From Auriscalpium vulgare (lineage: Eukaryota; Basidiomycota; Agaricomycetes; Russulales; Auriscalpiaceae): a stretch of DNA of 64,000 nucleotides. The notes beneath the pieces were generated by a model. That model ran no database searches. It worked only from the letters and a program-made list of their open reading frames with translations, and was not told where the DNA came from. The position numbers were made by a program, and so were the translations under genes. Positions 23,256 to 34,123 of this stretch are shown piece after piece. The stretch lies in assembly GCA_019915015.1 (NCBI GenBank), contig JAHBBC010000038.1:186001-250000 (forward strand), given 5' to 3'. How positions within the stretch are numbered: the first letter of the stretch is position 1; every line of letters begins with the position of its first letter.

Positions 23256-24091
23256 ATGCCATACGCTTTGTGCTGCCTATGCTAGAATCGAGACTGCGTG
23301 CTATCTATGGCTAAGTAGAGCTACTGGCAAGGCCGTCCCGCATCTCGCGCTGGCGCTCCGCCATACGCTTAAGGAGGTGGGCATCCTCAATGTCCTCGCG
23401 CACCGCGCCCGCGCCGTCCAAAAGTACCCCTCCGCGACGTGGGGCTCGGTGGGCGCGCCAGAGAGGAATGGTGCGGCGTGAGGTGCGGCACAAGGAAGTG
23501 ATGTGCGGCGGGAGCTGCGCGCGGAAGAGCTGGCGCGCGAGCGGCACTCGTGGGTTGACGAGCACTCGTGGGTTGACGAGGTGTGGGCACTCCGGGCTGC
23601 TTGTTCTTGCGCGACCGCGTGTGATGGTGCTGCGGACAAGGGATGACGGAGGAGCGCAGTCCGCCTCGGCGCATGCTGGCGAGTGCTAGTAGCCTGCAAT
23701 TCATTTCAGATCACCATGCAGACCTGTATGTGCACACATACAACTCACCTGGCTTGGAATTACGCCCGCGCGGCCTTGCTAGAGTCGTGCCACGCTCGCG
23801 CACATCCCCCGCCCGCCGCCCACTTCGTGCGCACGCGATGCGGCATTGCGGTCCCGTCGGCACTACGTTCCCGCAGTCGATTTCGGGGGGATGTAGGAGA
23901 GAGGCAAGCGAGGGACGGAGGAGAGGGACAGAGCATGTGGGTGGAAGGAGTTCAGCGACAAGTCGGAGTTGCTGATGAGCGTTAGGGCACTGCCGCACAT
24001 GTGTCACACGAGGTCACATCCTCTCCTCTGCCCTCCCAAGCATGCCAACCAAGGTGCGCCGCCTGGGTGCTTAGCTCTGCTTCCAGCCCTG
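23256..24091. other. Region between Plavaka copy 2 and the gene island
   Basis: A minus-strand frame at 23311-23565 ends in a charged helix-like stretch (DIEDAHLLKRMAERQRE) and may be an exon of an unrecognised gene, but no start or splice partner is clear. An 18-bp direct duplication (ACTCGTGGGTTGACGAG) lies near 23546-23582. Nothing else is identified. Confidence 0.3.
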
Positions 24092-24973
24092 ATGACTCCG
24101 GGGCAGGACACGCTCGACGAGTTCACATGCGCGATTTCGGGTCACGGGACGGTGGATGTCCTTTTCACTCCAGCGGATGGCGGCAAGCCCACGGTGCGTA
24201 CGAACAATGGTATCCCGCGGGCGTGCTCTCTGACCGTGCCTGCTTCTAGCGCGTGCAAGTTGTTTCAACACCAAAGAGCTGCAGGCCTCCTGGCTTCGTC
24301 CATGGCACGGTGCGTACCCCTCAATTCTACTCTACTTTTCCGACCACGCTTGCTCCTAGCGCTATCGAATCGCCACGTCGCGCAAGCTCCTCGAAGGCGT
24401 CCTGCCCCTTGAAGGCGTCCAACCCGCGCTACTGTCCGACGTCGCCGGCCCGACGGTTGACGAACCAACGGATAGCGACGAGTCCTCTGACGGGCTGCCC
24501 TCCGACGTCGACGACCAGACGCGCCCGCCCGTGCTGGGCGATAACGCCGCCGACTGGGACGGTGATTTGCCTGCTGGATGCGTACTTGACGAGAACGGAG
24601 TGCTCGTCCTGGCTTCCCAGGTCCAGCGCGATCCTGGCGACAGGGTCTCCGAGGACAGGATCGAGAGGGCCCTCGAAGAGCCGTACGACGATGGCTGGTT
24701 GGACGACGACGTCGACGACGACACCTCCACCCAGGCGCGCGCGCAGTCGCCGCTCGATGAACGCGCATCCGCCCCCGCTTACTTCAAACGGTCGTGAGTG
24801 TCGTGCCCCCGCTCTTCTACCGTCCTACGCTCACGACGTCACGCAGTCGAAAGGACACCCCGCCGTCAACGTCATACGTCGAGCACACCCCTGCGCGGAA
24901 GAAGACAAAGCAAGCCGCGGTGTATTGGAAGCGCGGCAGCGGGCGTGACACAGACGAGAGGGGCTTGCATTGA
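24092..24973 (+). CDS. Hypothetical acidic protein, four exons
   Basis: I do not recognise this protein. Four exons fit well: 24092-24193, 24250-24309, 24360-24793 and 24847-24973. All donors are GTGCGT or GTGAGT and all acceptors are TAG or CAG, giving 240 residues. The N-terminus (MTPGQDTLDEFTCAIS) and the KLLEGVLPLEGVQPALL segment look folded. The middle is strongly acidic (DSDESSDGLPSDVDD, LDDDVDDD) and the C-terminus is basic (ARKKTKQAAVYWKRG). No signal peptide or membrane segment is seen. It is the first of three same-strand small genes upstream of TET/JBP-like gene B. Confidence 0.55.
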
Positions 24974-25187
24974 CGCAGTCCTGAGAGGTGCTAGTGTATA
25001 CTGTACTCGTCGCCGTGTAGCTCGCGCGTACATATATGAAAAATGAATGGGTCTCGCCTATCTTGAGTGAAAGCACAGCCACTAAGCGCAGAAGCGCTGT
25101 GAGGCGCCTTTTCTTTGCCTCGGTGCCTGCCGAGTCGCGTCTTTGGTCTGCTGCGAGCGCCGCCCTCCGCCTCTCGATACTCGAGCA

Positions 25188-26005
25188 ATGTCGCACCAGG
25201 AGGCCGCTCAGGGGGCGCCGATACGTGACTATCACAAGGGCGGGACAGTGGGTGCGTAGCTCCCGACTCTCCGCGCACATTTGCTCACCGTCTTGTCTAG
25301 GATATTGAGGTCGCCGCTTTCAAAGCCTTGTGGGCGGCAGCCTGCCAGTCGTCGGCCAGCACGGCTGAGGGCGTTGCACCCGCAACGCCCCCGGTCAGCG
25401 TCTTCATGCACATGCCAAGCCCTGCTGGACGCAGCATGCCCACGGTGGCTTTCAGCGCCTCACCAGCGTTGGCACCCCAGCCTCGCCGCGCCCACTCCAC
25501 CAATCCCACACGGACCATCGACGCGCGAGCTCCTCCGGACGGCCATCCTTCCCCCCTCGATGCGGCACCCGCGCTCGTTGCGACCGCCAGCGTGGTCACG
25601 CAGTCAAGCGGCATGGAGGCTACGTCCACACCCACCCTCGAAGCGGACCTAGGCGTCATCATCAACCCCGCCGGCGGGGTTGATGACCTGCCGACTCCCC
25701 CGCTGTCGCCCAAGGAAGCTGCCGCGCCGGCTGAAGACTCGATGCGCCCTGAGGCCCCCGGCCCTTTCATCTCAGCGTCGGGCGAGGCGATCACTCACGC
25801 GCTATGTCCTCCCCCTGCGCACCACCGGGCACGGCGCCAGGTGCCAGGCCCATCTGCCCCCTCTGCCCCCTCGCCAATGCGCGCGCGAGCCACTCGCCTG
25901 CCGTATCTGAGTCCCTTCGGGCCTGCCCCCGTCCCCCTTCCCGATGTGCCGGAGCCGCCAGACCTTGACTTGGCTGACGGATGGGACACCGCGATGCTAT
26001 TCTGA
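25188..26005 (+). CDS. Hypothetical Pro/Ala-rich protein, two exons
   Basis: I do not recognise this protein. Exon 1 (25188-25247) encodes MSHQEAAQGAPIRDYHKGGT. A GTGGGT donor and TAG acceptor join it in phase 0 to 25301-26005, giving about 254 residues. A short helical part (DIEVAAFKALWAAAC) is followed by a long low-complexity Pro/Ser/Ala region. The C-terminus is acidic (DVPEPPDLDLADGWDTAMLF), reminiscent of an activation domain, which is inference only. Confidence 0.5.
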
Positions 26006-26514
26006 GGCCATCGTCGGTAAGGCACGTCGCTTGCAACTGCCAGCGAATGACCTTACAGTTGTCACAGGCCGCAAAAATGCGCGGATCGCCCGTGCGTCCG
26101 CCGTCGTGGCGTGCCATACGCTCGCAGCCCTGTGTGCCCTCCGCGTCTGCTCGCGCAGTCCGGACACGATGTGGCGCGCGCATGCCGACCGTCTCGTGCC
26201 TTCTTGTCGGTACCCTGGCTCAATTTCTGATGCATTCAGGTTTCTTGGCTAGTAACAAAGTAGCGTTTGACCCTCACGCGACAGCCCCAAGTAGTGTACT
26301 CATTTGTACTCATTTGCCATGTCCGTGTTCCGCATAATGTACATATTGCGTCTCCAATGCAACTCCAATGAACGAAATAGTCGCCCTGCGAACGCCTGCC
26401 TATTCCTCCCGGCCCGAAGTAATCTCGGAGCCGTCGTTGCCGCCTCTAAGCAGCTTTGATCTCCGCGCCTTCCTCGACTCGCACTGAACCTCATCCTTCC
26501 CTCACCCTGGCCGT
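26006..26514. other. Intergenic region
   Basis: No gene is supported. A short direct duplication (ACTCATTTGTACTCATTTG) lies near 26298-26318. The 150 bp before 26515 are C/T-rich and could be a promoter. Confidence 0.4.
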
Positions 26515-27273
26515 ATGGAGTCCAATACTATCGAGGTTTCGCTGCCCAGGCCTGGCAAGATTGAACTGAACTATTTCCCTGAGGTGGACCCTTCGAGCGG
26601 ACACCCAAGCCCTCTGGTGCGTCAGCGCGGTGCCATACTGCGGAACTACTCACAGCGGACATGGACAGCTCGTCACTATCACTAGGCCGGTTGATCCACC
26701 GTCAGAGGCGAAAAGGGAGGAGGGTGATGCGCCGTTGCATTCAAGGTACGCGCCCTAGCGCTGCCGGTACCTTGACGCTACTGACTCTCGTCAACAGCAG
26801 CGCTCTCGTGATCGAGAGCGACGAAGCACTTCCCAGCAGCGCTCGCGTGGTCAAGCAAGAGTCGCCGCCTGCCCCGGAAAGAGCGCCTGCCGGCGCGAGC
26901 TCTCCAGAGATGGAGTTGGCAGGGTCGCACATGAGCGACTTCACGGGATCGAGCCAGTCCTACACGGAACCGGACTCAGATGCCATTGACCCGGTCACCT
27001 TCGTGTCTTCGTCAATTCGTGGGGGCAGCGACTCGGAGGCGTCGCAAGAGCCAAAGGAGTCTAGTGCCAAATCACAAGTGGCGCGGCTTGGAGGGTGAGG
27101 CACTCAAGAGTCGTCCATTTCCCGTGGCTAACAGATCCTCAACGCTCAGCTTGGGGCTCACCCAATCACCTATGAGGCGCACGCCCGTCACCCCCATGAA
27201 GCGGTGCCGTGAGGGCGACAGTTCGGAGGCGAACAGGCAGCGCGCGCGGAGTTTTGGGCATGGCTCGGAGTAG
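26515..27273 (+). CDS. Hypothetical Ser/Glu-rich protein, several exons
   Basis: I do not recognise this protein. The start is the ATG at 26515 (MESNTIEVSLPRPGKIELNYFP). Exons at about 26677-26748, 26800-27095 and 27134-27273 are supported by GTACGC and GTGAGG donors and CAG acceptors. The first junction (near 26617-26660) is not resolved in frame. The main exon is Ser/Glu-rich and acidic (ALVIESDEALPSSARVV, SGSSQSYTEP-like). The last exon ends in a basic MRRTPVTPMKRCRE tail. It may be broken at its first junction. Confidence 0.4.
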
Positions 27274-27546
27274 CACACAGCCTACCAGCGATATCATGCC
27301 TCCCGTTCAATGGAGATGTCCTGAGGTGTTTGACTAGCTGGATGCCGATCACTTCGCAAGTGGGAATTGAGCAGACTGCGAAATGAGATACATTTGGGCC
27401 AAGCGGTAGGTAGATCGAGTCGCCAGCGCGTTGCGTATGGAAAGGAAGGGGGAGGAGTGATACTCAAGAATACAGCGGCGCAAGCGCAATTACGCCCTGG
27501 TCATCTGGACAAGGAATTGAGCGTGATGTCGAGCGAGGGCAGCGAA

Positions 27547-28068
27547 TCATACGCACTTTGGAGCAACATAAGCTCGGCCTTCCACCTCCTGCTCGTCCTG
27601 CTGCGTGCCATGCCCAACCCCTGCCATCCCGCCATTCCCGTCACCCCTCAAGACAGCCTCTACGCCCTGCACGAAGGCGACGGCCTCGTTGACGTCGAGG
27701 ACCTCAGAGCGGTCATTGGCAGAGACAGGGATCTTGAGGGCCAACCTGACTGTGCGCACAACGGGCGGGCCTGCGTGGCCATCGTCTTGCAGGTTAGGCG
27801 TCGGCGTAAAAGGCTGGTGGGTGACCAGCGCGCGGGCGTTCGGGTTCACCAAAGTGTCGAAGACCTGGGCGGCCGCCGAGTTAGCATATGCCCCAGGAAT
27901 GATTTGTGTTGCGCACGAGGGAGCCCATCTCTGCGAAGTCAATCTCGAGTATGACGTGCGAGAGGGTATTGGATTGAGGCATGGTGCTGGTTGGAGATGG
28001 TAGAGAGATAAGAAGACAGGGCGCCTGTCGCGCGCCTCCCTTGGTTCCAGATCTGGTTCGAGAAGCAC
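27547..28068 (-). CDS. Possible hypothetical protein on the minus strand
   Basis: An open frame of about 170 codons reads PSCATQIIPGAYANSAAAQ, VVRTVRLALKIPVSAND and EVLDVNEAVAFVQGVEAV, which looks more protein-like than the opposing frame. It has no early ATG, so a 5' exon would be needed. No domain is recognised, and it may be spurious. Confidence 0.25.
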   Translation of the reverse strand: MLLEPDLEPREARDRRPVFLSLYHLQPAPCLNPIPSRTSYSRLTSQRWAPSCATQIIPGAYANSAAAQVFDTLVNPNARALVTHQPFTPTPNLQDDGHAGPPVVRTVRLALKIPVSANDRSEVLDVNEAVAFVQGVEAVLRGDGNGGMAGVGHGTQQDEQEVEGRAYVAPKCV

Positions 28069-28412
28069 GGACGCGACGCGACTGCCACCGTCACGCCGCG
28101 CCGACTCGCCAGCTCAAGTCTTGCGTTGAGACGCGACACGCGAAGTCATCTTGCACCTGGGAGAGGGGGACTACGAGGTGTGTGACGCGTACTTTGATGG
28201 TCGCCTCGTTTGCTGACAGCGAATGGAAGCGCTCGGTGCGCAACTACCCGTGCGCATTGACCCTCTACAATTGACTGCACTCCCTGCCCCACGCAACCTA
28301 GCCCGCGCCCGCGGCCTGCCTGCCTCTTTTTGCCTGGTGAAACTCCAAGACGCGCAGCCAGCCTTCCTGTATTCTTGCCGGTGGATCTCCCAGGTGAGTC
28401 GTTCATTTCGAA

Positions 28413-28937
28413 ATGTCAACGGACGGAGCGCACGACGCCCCCTGTTGCCTATGCGCTGCCCACCCTCCACACGTCTCGCACTCCGCACACTGTCGACAGG
28501 CGTCTGCGCAGCCTTGCACGGAGCCACACCAGGCACCTCTGGGCTGCGCAGACGTGTACCAACAGCGCGCAGAACGCGAGACGCGTCTGCCAGCGCGTGC
28601 CGCCCGCCCTGTCCGCGTCACGCGTTCTCTGCGCCGTCGACAGGCGTCTGCGCAGCCTTGCATGGAGCTACACCAGGCACCTCCTGGCTGCGCAGACGCA
28701 TACCGACGGCGCGCAGAGCGCGCTACACGTCCGACGGGGCTGTCGGGGCGTTGTCTTTTTTTGCATTGGCCAGGTAACTGGATCATGGTAGAGAATGTTC
28801 ACTGACCTGCTTTATTTTCACCTGCAGAACCTCTGAAAACGCGCTGCCAAAAGGGCTGCCGAAAGCCAAGGCTGCTGGAGGCAAAAGTTGCGGACACAAA
28901 GTCGGGTGGCGCTGCTGAGAGGCGCTGGGATAGCTAG
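28413..28937 (+). CDS. Hypothetical Cys/Arg-rich protein with internal repeat
   Basis: I do not recognise this protein. Exon 1 (28413-28773) starts MSTDGAHDAPCCLCAAHPP. A GTAACT donor and CAG acceptor join it in phase 1 to 28828-28937, giving about 156 residues. It holds two copies of a roughly 30-residue repeat (RQASAQPC, GCAD, QRAERETR / RQASAQPC, GCAD, RRAERATR) that are also duplicated at DNA level. Exon 2 adds CQKGCRKPR. The spaced Cys residues might bind zinc. Confidence 0.35.
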
Positions 28938-29400
28938 GAAGATAAAGACATCCAACCAGCGCCGCTGCGAGGCGAGGCTCATCTGGTCAAATCAACAAGG
29001 TGAGTACGGTCATTCCTGGGTGCTCTCAACCGGTACTGACCTGCGTGTTTTGCGCCTACAGAACATCCGCCGGTGCGCGTCGAAGGCGTGGACAGCTAGC
29101 CAACCAGCGCCGCTGCGAGGCACGGTTCTTCTGGGCAAATCGACAAGGCGAGCATTTCGAGTCCTACGCGTGTTTGGCCCGGTGCTGACCGGCATGTTTT
29201 GCGCCTACAGAACATCCAAGGGTGAGCGTCGAAAGCGTGGCCAGCTAGGCAACCAGGGCCGCTGCGAGTTGCGGATCGCCTGGGCAAATAGACTGGAAGG
29301 TGAGCTCTGCGATTTGTACGCGCGTTTGGTGGGTACTGACAGGCGTATTCTGCGCCTACAGCACATCCACGAACGCACTGCGAAGTCGCTTTTAAAAAAT
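28928..29400 (+). repeat. Tandem exon-intron repeat, unit about 150 bp
   Basis: A unit of 149-151 bp recurs. Each holds an acceptor (CGCCTACAG) followed by A/C-ACATCC, a basic exon (GCCGCTGCGAG, TGGGCAAAT) and a donor (GTGAGT, GCGAGC or GTGAGC). Acceptor-exon starts fall at 29062, 29211 and 29362. The exon parts are 86 and 89 nt, not multiples of three, so successive copies are read in different frames. A continuous unspliced frame also runs through to 29427. Whether this is part of the preceding gene or 5' exons of TET/JBP-like gene B is unresolved. Confidence 0.6.
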
Positions 29401-29423
29401 CGGAGGGTGCGGCGCAAGACGAG

Positions 29424-31183
29424 ATGAGCGAGCGAACGGTATGCCGTCGCAAATGTTGCGGCCATAACCTGCGCTAATCTGACCCACCAGACAAGATCAA
29501 ATCAAAAAAGATGTACTCTCCGTACGTGTGCCAAGACTTTGACTTGGCTGCTGCCATAGCGGGCTCGCTCGCTCATGAGCACACGAATAGCCTCAACGAC
29601 GCGCAGCATCTCAGAGACATACAGACCGAGAGCCTCGCCGAGGCGCAGCGCGAACGCAGCGCGTGGCCTGGAAACGACTCGGATGGCGCGGGCGGGGCAG
29701 TGCTCTGAGGAAGAGACAGCAAGTGCCAAAGCAGAGCATGCGCGCAGAGCCATCCGCGCTTGCGACCGCGAACAGCGAGAGCAGGAAGATGCCGGGTACG
29801 AAGACGTCGACCTTGACGTTGCCCACGCTCCAGTCGAACACCCTCAGAAAGCCAGAGACAAACGAAGACGGCGCACAGACCGCAAGGCCAGTCAGCGGCT
29901 CACGCCTTCTGGCGTGCCCTTGCCGACAGCGCACATGGCCGGAGCTTATGCCTCTGCGTCGATTGCTCAAGGCCTTCCCGCGGATGTTGCGGACTTCAAG
30001 GTGGCAAGCGGTAGCTGGATTGCCAAGGCAGGATTCGACGAGGTGGCGGCGGCCTATCTCGACCAGCTGGTTCCGCCGAACGAGCGGGTTGAGAGGCACA
30101 AGTTCACAATCAAGCGTTGGGATGGAATGTAAGTCCGCAACTAAATCCTGTCCCTAGCTCAAGGATGCCCCTGACGTCCAGTTTGCGCGGCTAGTAATGG
30201 CGAGTCCTTTGTTGACCGACAAGATCGTGTGCTCGTGCAATTGGCCGGGCGACCGCCGACAGACAAGTCGTGGCCCGACGTGCACAAGAGTGCGAGTCGC
30301 GTGTTCGACAAGGCAGCAGACATCGCCGGGTTCAAGGAAGATGGCCCAAAGCACCAGCGGGGGCAGTATCACTCCATTCATGCCGGATTCACATTTGGCG
30401 GAGGTGAAAAGGTACGTCGACGTCTGGAAACAGCGGGCGCGGCCGTGGGTTAACCCTGCTCATTCCAGGAGCCGTACAACGTGGCGCGGAAGAGCGAGAA
30501 AGTTCAGGAGGCAAGGGAGGAGCTGTTGGGATATGAAGGGGTGGGCCGGATTGCAGGCTTCCAGAGCAGTGCGTTGTGTTTCCTTTCGACCACTCCTCTT
30601 ACTCACATTTTGTATTACGATAGGCGCAACATCCTTGCATGGGCCACGGCTCTTCGAGCATCTCGATGGAGTCATAACAGACGTGCAGGCCCACAACCCA
30701 CTCCTCCAAAAACCGTTCAGGCGAAGCGTGTTTCCTGTGGCTACTTTCAACTTGGGCCCTCGAGCGCAGACGGTACCTCATCGGTATTCGAAGAATGTGC
30801 CCTACGGGTGGTGCGCTATCACTGCGCTGGGGGACTTCGACCCCACCAAGGGCGGCCACATAATCCTATGGGAGCTCAAGTTAATCATTGAATTTCCTCC
30901 GGGGTCGACAATCCTCATTCCTTCCGCGCTTCTCACCCACAGCAATACGCCTATCCAAGAAGGCGAGACACGTCAATCTCTCACTCAATACTGCTCAGGC
31001 GACCTAGTGCGCTGGCATGCCTTTGGGCAACGGACCGCAGAGACGCTGAGCCAGGAGGACCCCGCCCTGAAGCAACGACTCGACGAGGAGCTCGCGGGAC
31101 GGTGGAAGAAGGCGGTTGGATTCTTCTCGAAGCGATCAGAGCTTCAGGAGGATTTGTGGGCGATGCGTGAGGAGTCCCTCTAG
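29424..31183 (+). pseudogene. TET/JBP-like dioxygenase, gene B, catalytic Asp lost
   Basis: This is the paralogue of gene A with matching exons: 29424-29438, 29491-30128 (638 nt in both), 30195-30411 (217 nt in both), 30469-30568 (100 nt in both) and 30624-31183, with the same intron phases. Exon 1 reads MSERT, parallel to gene A. In exon 2 the homologous frame shifts near 29505 and shifts back near 29700, leaving a TAG at 29557 in the entry frame. The HxD motif is PHRYSKN: the Asp codon is TAT at 30785-30787. The distal His (LTHSNTPIQ) and Arg (GETRQS) remain. It is probably inactive as a dioxygenase. The long intact C-terminal part suggests recent decay or a retained non-catalytic role. Confidence 0.7.
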
Positions 31184-31399
31184 TAGGTTGTTTTTTGGGT
31201 ACAATATGTATATACATAATGCTCTAGTAGATGCAAGTAAATACAGAGTTTCTGGTGGCTAGAATTGGCATAAGGCAAGGCAGGGCAGAGGACTGAGGTG
31301 GGACTGTAGCATAAGGCGCATGTGACATGGTGTGACATTGGGCTCGCTGTGACCAAATGTCGCGTCGTGCCCATTTAGGCAGGTAGGTGTTAGTGTCAA
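31184..31399. other. Spacer between gene B and hAT-1
   Basis: This is A/T-rich 3' flank of gene B, with TATGTATATACATA at about 31206. The outer end of hAT-1 should lie in or near this stretch, but no terminal inverted repeat could be matched by eye. Confidence 0.4.
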
Positions 31400-33941
31400 T
31401 TATGGGGGGAGGGTTTCCCAGATGCACGACGCGGAGTTCATGCAGATTGAGAGCACGCGGTGTGCAAGCTTTGCGAGAGGCGATGGGGGGAAGGTGTGGA
31501 TGTGCAAAGAGAGCCCAGATGTCCAGCGGATCAACCTTCTTGCCCTGTCAAGCATATATGTTAGCATTGTTGAGTTAGTGGACGCTGCACTGACGTACCT
31601 TCTTCTCCGCATCAGCGCGCGCTACGCCGGACAGCCCCGACAGACCTTCGAATTCCTCTGAGCCCGTCAAATAGTTCATGAGCTCTCCAAATAGAGACTG
31701 CGGCACCTCCTTGTCCTTGTAAAACTGTGTCCAGAGTCGTGCAATGAGGGTGTAAGCTCCGGCAGATGTCGACCATCACGCTGCACAAAAGGGTCGGAGT
31801 TTGTGGAATGGATTCAGAATGACAGCAGCAATAAAAATGTCTTGGTCTGCGACAGCCCAGCGCTTCTCGAGGCTTGCGCAAACAGCATCACGTGCAATAA
31901 TGTGACGTGAATCGGAATGCGGAAGGGAGTCGTATCAGTGGCGCAACACTCCGAACATAAGGAGGACGGTGTCCGGCCGTGTGTTAGCCGCCTGTGCGAT
32001 GTTTGCGGCGATTGCTAAGGGCTCTAGGTGTAGCTTCATGCTGTGACACATGGAATCAGCAACTGTCATGTATCCCAAAGTAAAGTTGTTGAACCTACCA
32101 AGCTAGAGCAACCCAGAAAGCACTGTCCTTGATTATGCCGATCATGCGCGTTGCTTGGCGCTTTGCACTGGCGTTGCTGGTGATAATTTGGCTGTTGCTA
32201 GGGCCCCCCGGAGCTCATCTGTTGACACTAGCATACAAAGCGCGGGTTGCAACCTCAGTCAAGCAGGCGGTCATATGCAAGGTAGTGCGAGGTCCAGTGG
32301 GTCAAAACAGCTTAAATGACGGTGAGGACACGGCCTCCTGTCTGAATGTCTCACAGAAGCGCGAGCACGAACATCTTGCTGCGCAGCCAGGTGATAAGTT
32401 CCGTTGCCTGTTTGGTGAACTCAAGGAATGGTGCCTTTATCTTGAAGTAATTGCCAACAACAAGATTAACCTAGCACAACATTAAATTCACATTTGTAGT
32501 CGTGCATGAATATTGACTGAACATACCTGATAACCATAACAGTCTGGCAAAACGAGGTCAGGCTGCTCCTTCCCTAAAGTCACCCGCGCCTTCTTCGACT
32601 CGCCCGACCCATCCGAACAAAAAGGCGATGACGACAACACCAAACTCCGTCTCTATGATGCACATTGATGTCTTCATATGACCAAGCAGGTTCTCTGCTG
32701 TCTTTCGCTCTGCTGAAGCGTCGACAAGTTGGATTGTGTGGCACTAGATAACAAATCATTTTAGTATTTCGCTGTAGACCAAGTCCGCACGCACATACCT
32801 CGCGGCCAGCCATCATCATAAATGCGAGATAATGGTGATGGTTCTCACCTGACCACCCATCGCACTGACCCGTTGCTTCTTTGCCCTTGGCGTGCTCCCG
32901 AGCTGTTTGCCAGTATGTCGAGAGCTCCTGCGGGATTATGCGCCGGGTGAGTGTCTGATGTGAGAACATGCGTGCCCAGGGGATGAACTCGGCACAGAAA
33001 GCATGCCAGGCGGGGTTTTTGACCCATGAGAATGGGACAGGAATGGCCGCGGTCAAACGGCCGACTAATGCTTTGAAGCGAGCCCGCTGCTGGCTGGTCC
33101 AAGGAGGTGGAAGTGAAAATGAAGTCAGACTGGAGTCCACAGACCTCAGGCGCTTTATGGGGCGGTGATGTGTGGGAACAGGCGGCGGGGATGGTGTGTC
33201 GAACAACGTGACCGAAGACGCCATGCAAGAAAGCGGGGTAGAATGAGGAACGGCGGTGAAGCCAAAGGTTGACAGCACAGGCGCGGATAACACGGGATAA
33301 ATTGATGTTGACATGCTGGTAGGTATTGCTGGTGAAAAATCTAGGTCTTTGTGAAAGCTGCAAACAGCACTGTCAATGACCGGAGCAAAATATATGCAAG
33401 TGAGATAAGGGACCTTGAGATTGTGGATTGCTACTGGTCGCACCAGCACTGCCGAATTCTGGGAAAGGGATAGCTTGTTGCACAGGACCTGTCCATAGGA
33501 GCGACGAGATGGCAAGCTGAGCTTGAAATCTTCCTCTGCTCGCTGTTGAACGGCCAGTGTCTGATGCGAGCAATAGCGGAGGTGATTGATGAGGGTCGAC
33601 GAGCGACTGGACAGCCAAATGCAACCGGCAGGTAGCAAATCTATTGACCATACTGTAACAGGTATTACACAATGTCATATAACAGCAAAGATGACGCACG
33701 GGTAGACTGGATCGCGCTGGAATCCCGAGTAGATCCCCAAGCACCGCTCTGGAGCTCAGCTTCATCCCAGGCATGCTCATCAGCCACCCGAGTATCGAAG
33801 CAAGCCTTGCAGGCAACCTTTGCCTTGTCCTTACGTGTGTCGGCATAGGCCTCAGGAGCCTTGAGGGGAAGCAGCGAGTGATCGTAGAAGTGGGCCCGCC
33901 ACCAACCGCGACGTTGGGGTGCCTTGATCAGCAGTTGCCAA
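31400..33941 (-). pseudogene. hAT transposase, element hAT-1 (decayed)
   Basis: Minus-strand segments give a hAT-family transposase in order: an N-terminal BED-like part (WWRAHFYDHSLLPLKAPEAY, KVACKACFD), STLINHLRYCSHQTLAVQQR, NPAWHAFCAEFIPWARMF, GQCDGWSGENHHHYLAFMM, DASAERKTAENLLGHM, NYFKIKAPFLEFTKQATELI, then TVLLMFGVLRHWYDSLPHS. Three in-frame stops occur at 32351-32353, 32312-32314 and 32255-32257, and the C-terminal dimerisation region is not found. At 33941 the coding sequence is cut by hAT-2. Its 5' end continues beyond 62137. Confidence 0.75.
33934..33941. other. hAT-2 target-site duplication, left
   Basis: GTTGCCAA precedes the left end TAGTGAT. The right partner at 62137-62144 is GTTGCCAC, so 7 of 8 bases match, as expected for the 8-bp duplication of hAT elements. 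Confidence 0.75.
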
Positions 33942-33944
33942 TAG

Positions 33945-34095
33945 TGATTTCCGGGCTTGGGTCGGGCCTGAAGCCCGCAGCTTGGGCTGGGTTTTGGAGG
34001 GCTCAGGCTTGTCAAAATGTTCGCCCGAGCCCGCTATGCAGGCTCGGGCTGAGCACGGGCTGGGCTTGGGCTCAAGCCCGGGCTTCCGTGTGGGA
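33945..34095. repeat. hAT-2 left subterminal repeats
   Basis: There are multiple degenerate copies of GGGCTTGGGC, AGCCCG and GCTCGGGC in both orientations. They form local inverted repeats (GGGCTTGGGCTCAAGCCC). The same motif array is at the other end of the element. Confidence 0.7.
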
Positions 34096-34123
34096 GACAA
34101 GCTGTATAGACTGCTATCTAGGA

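Noticed and set aside
28888..29427. Single 179-codon unspliced gene
   Set aside because: The frame runs through repeated intron-like segments with clear donors and acceptors and changes register in each repeat, so it is not convincing as one protein.
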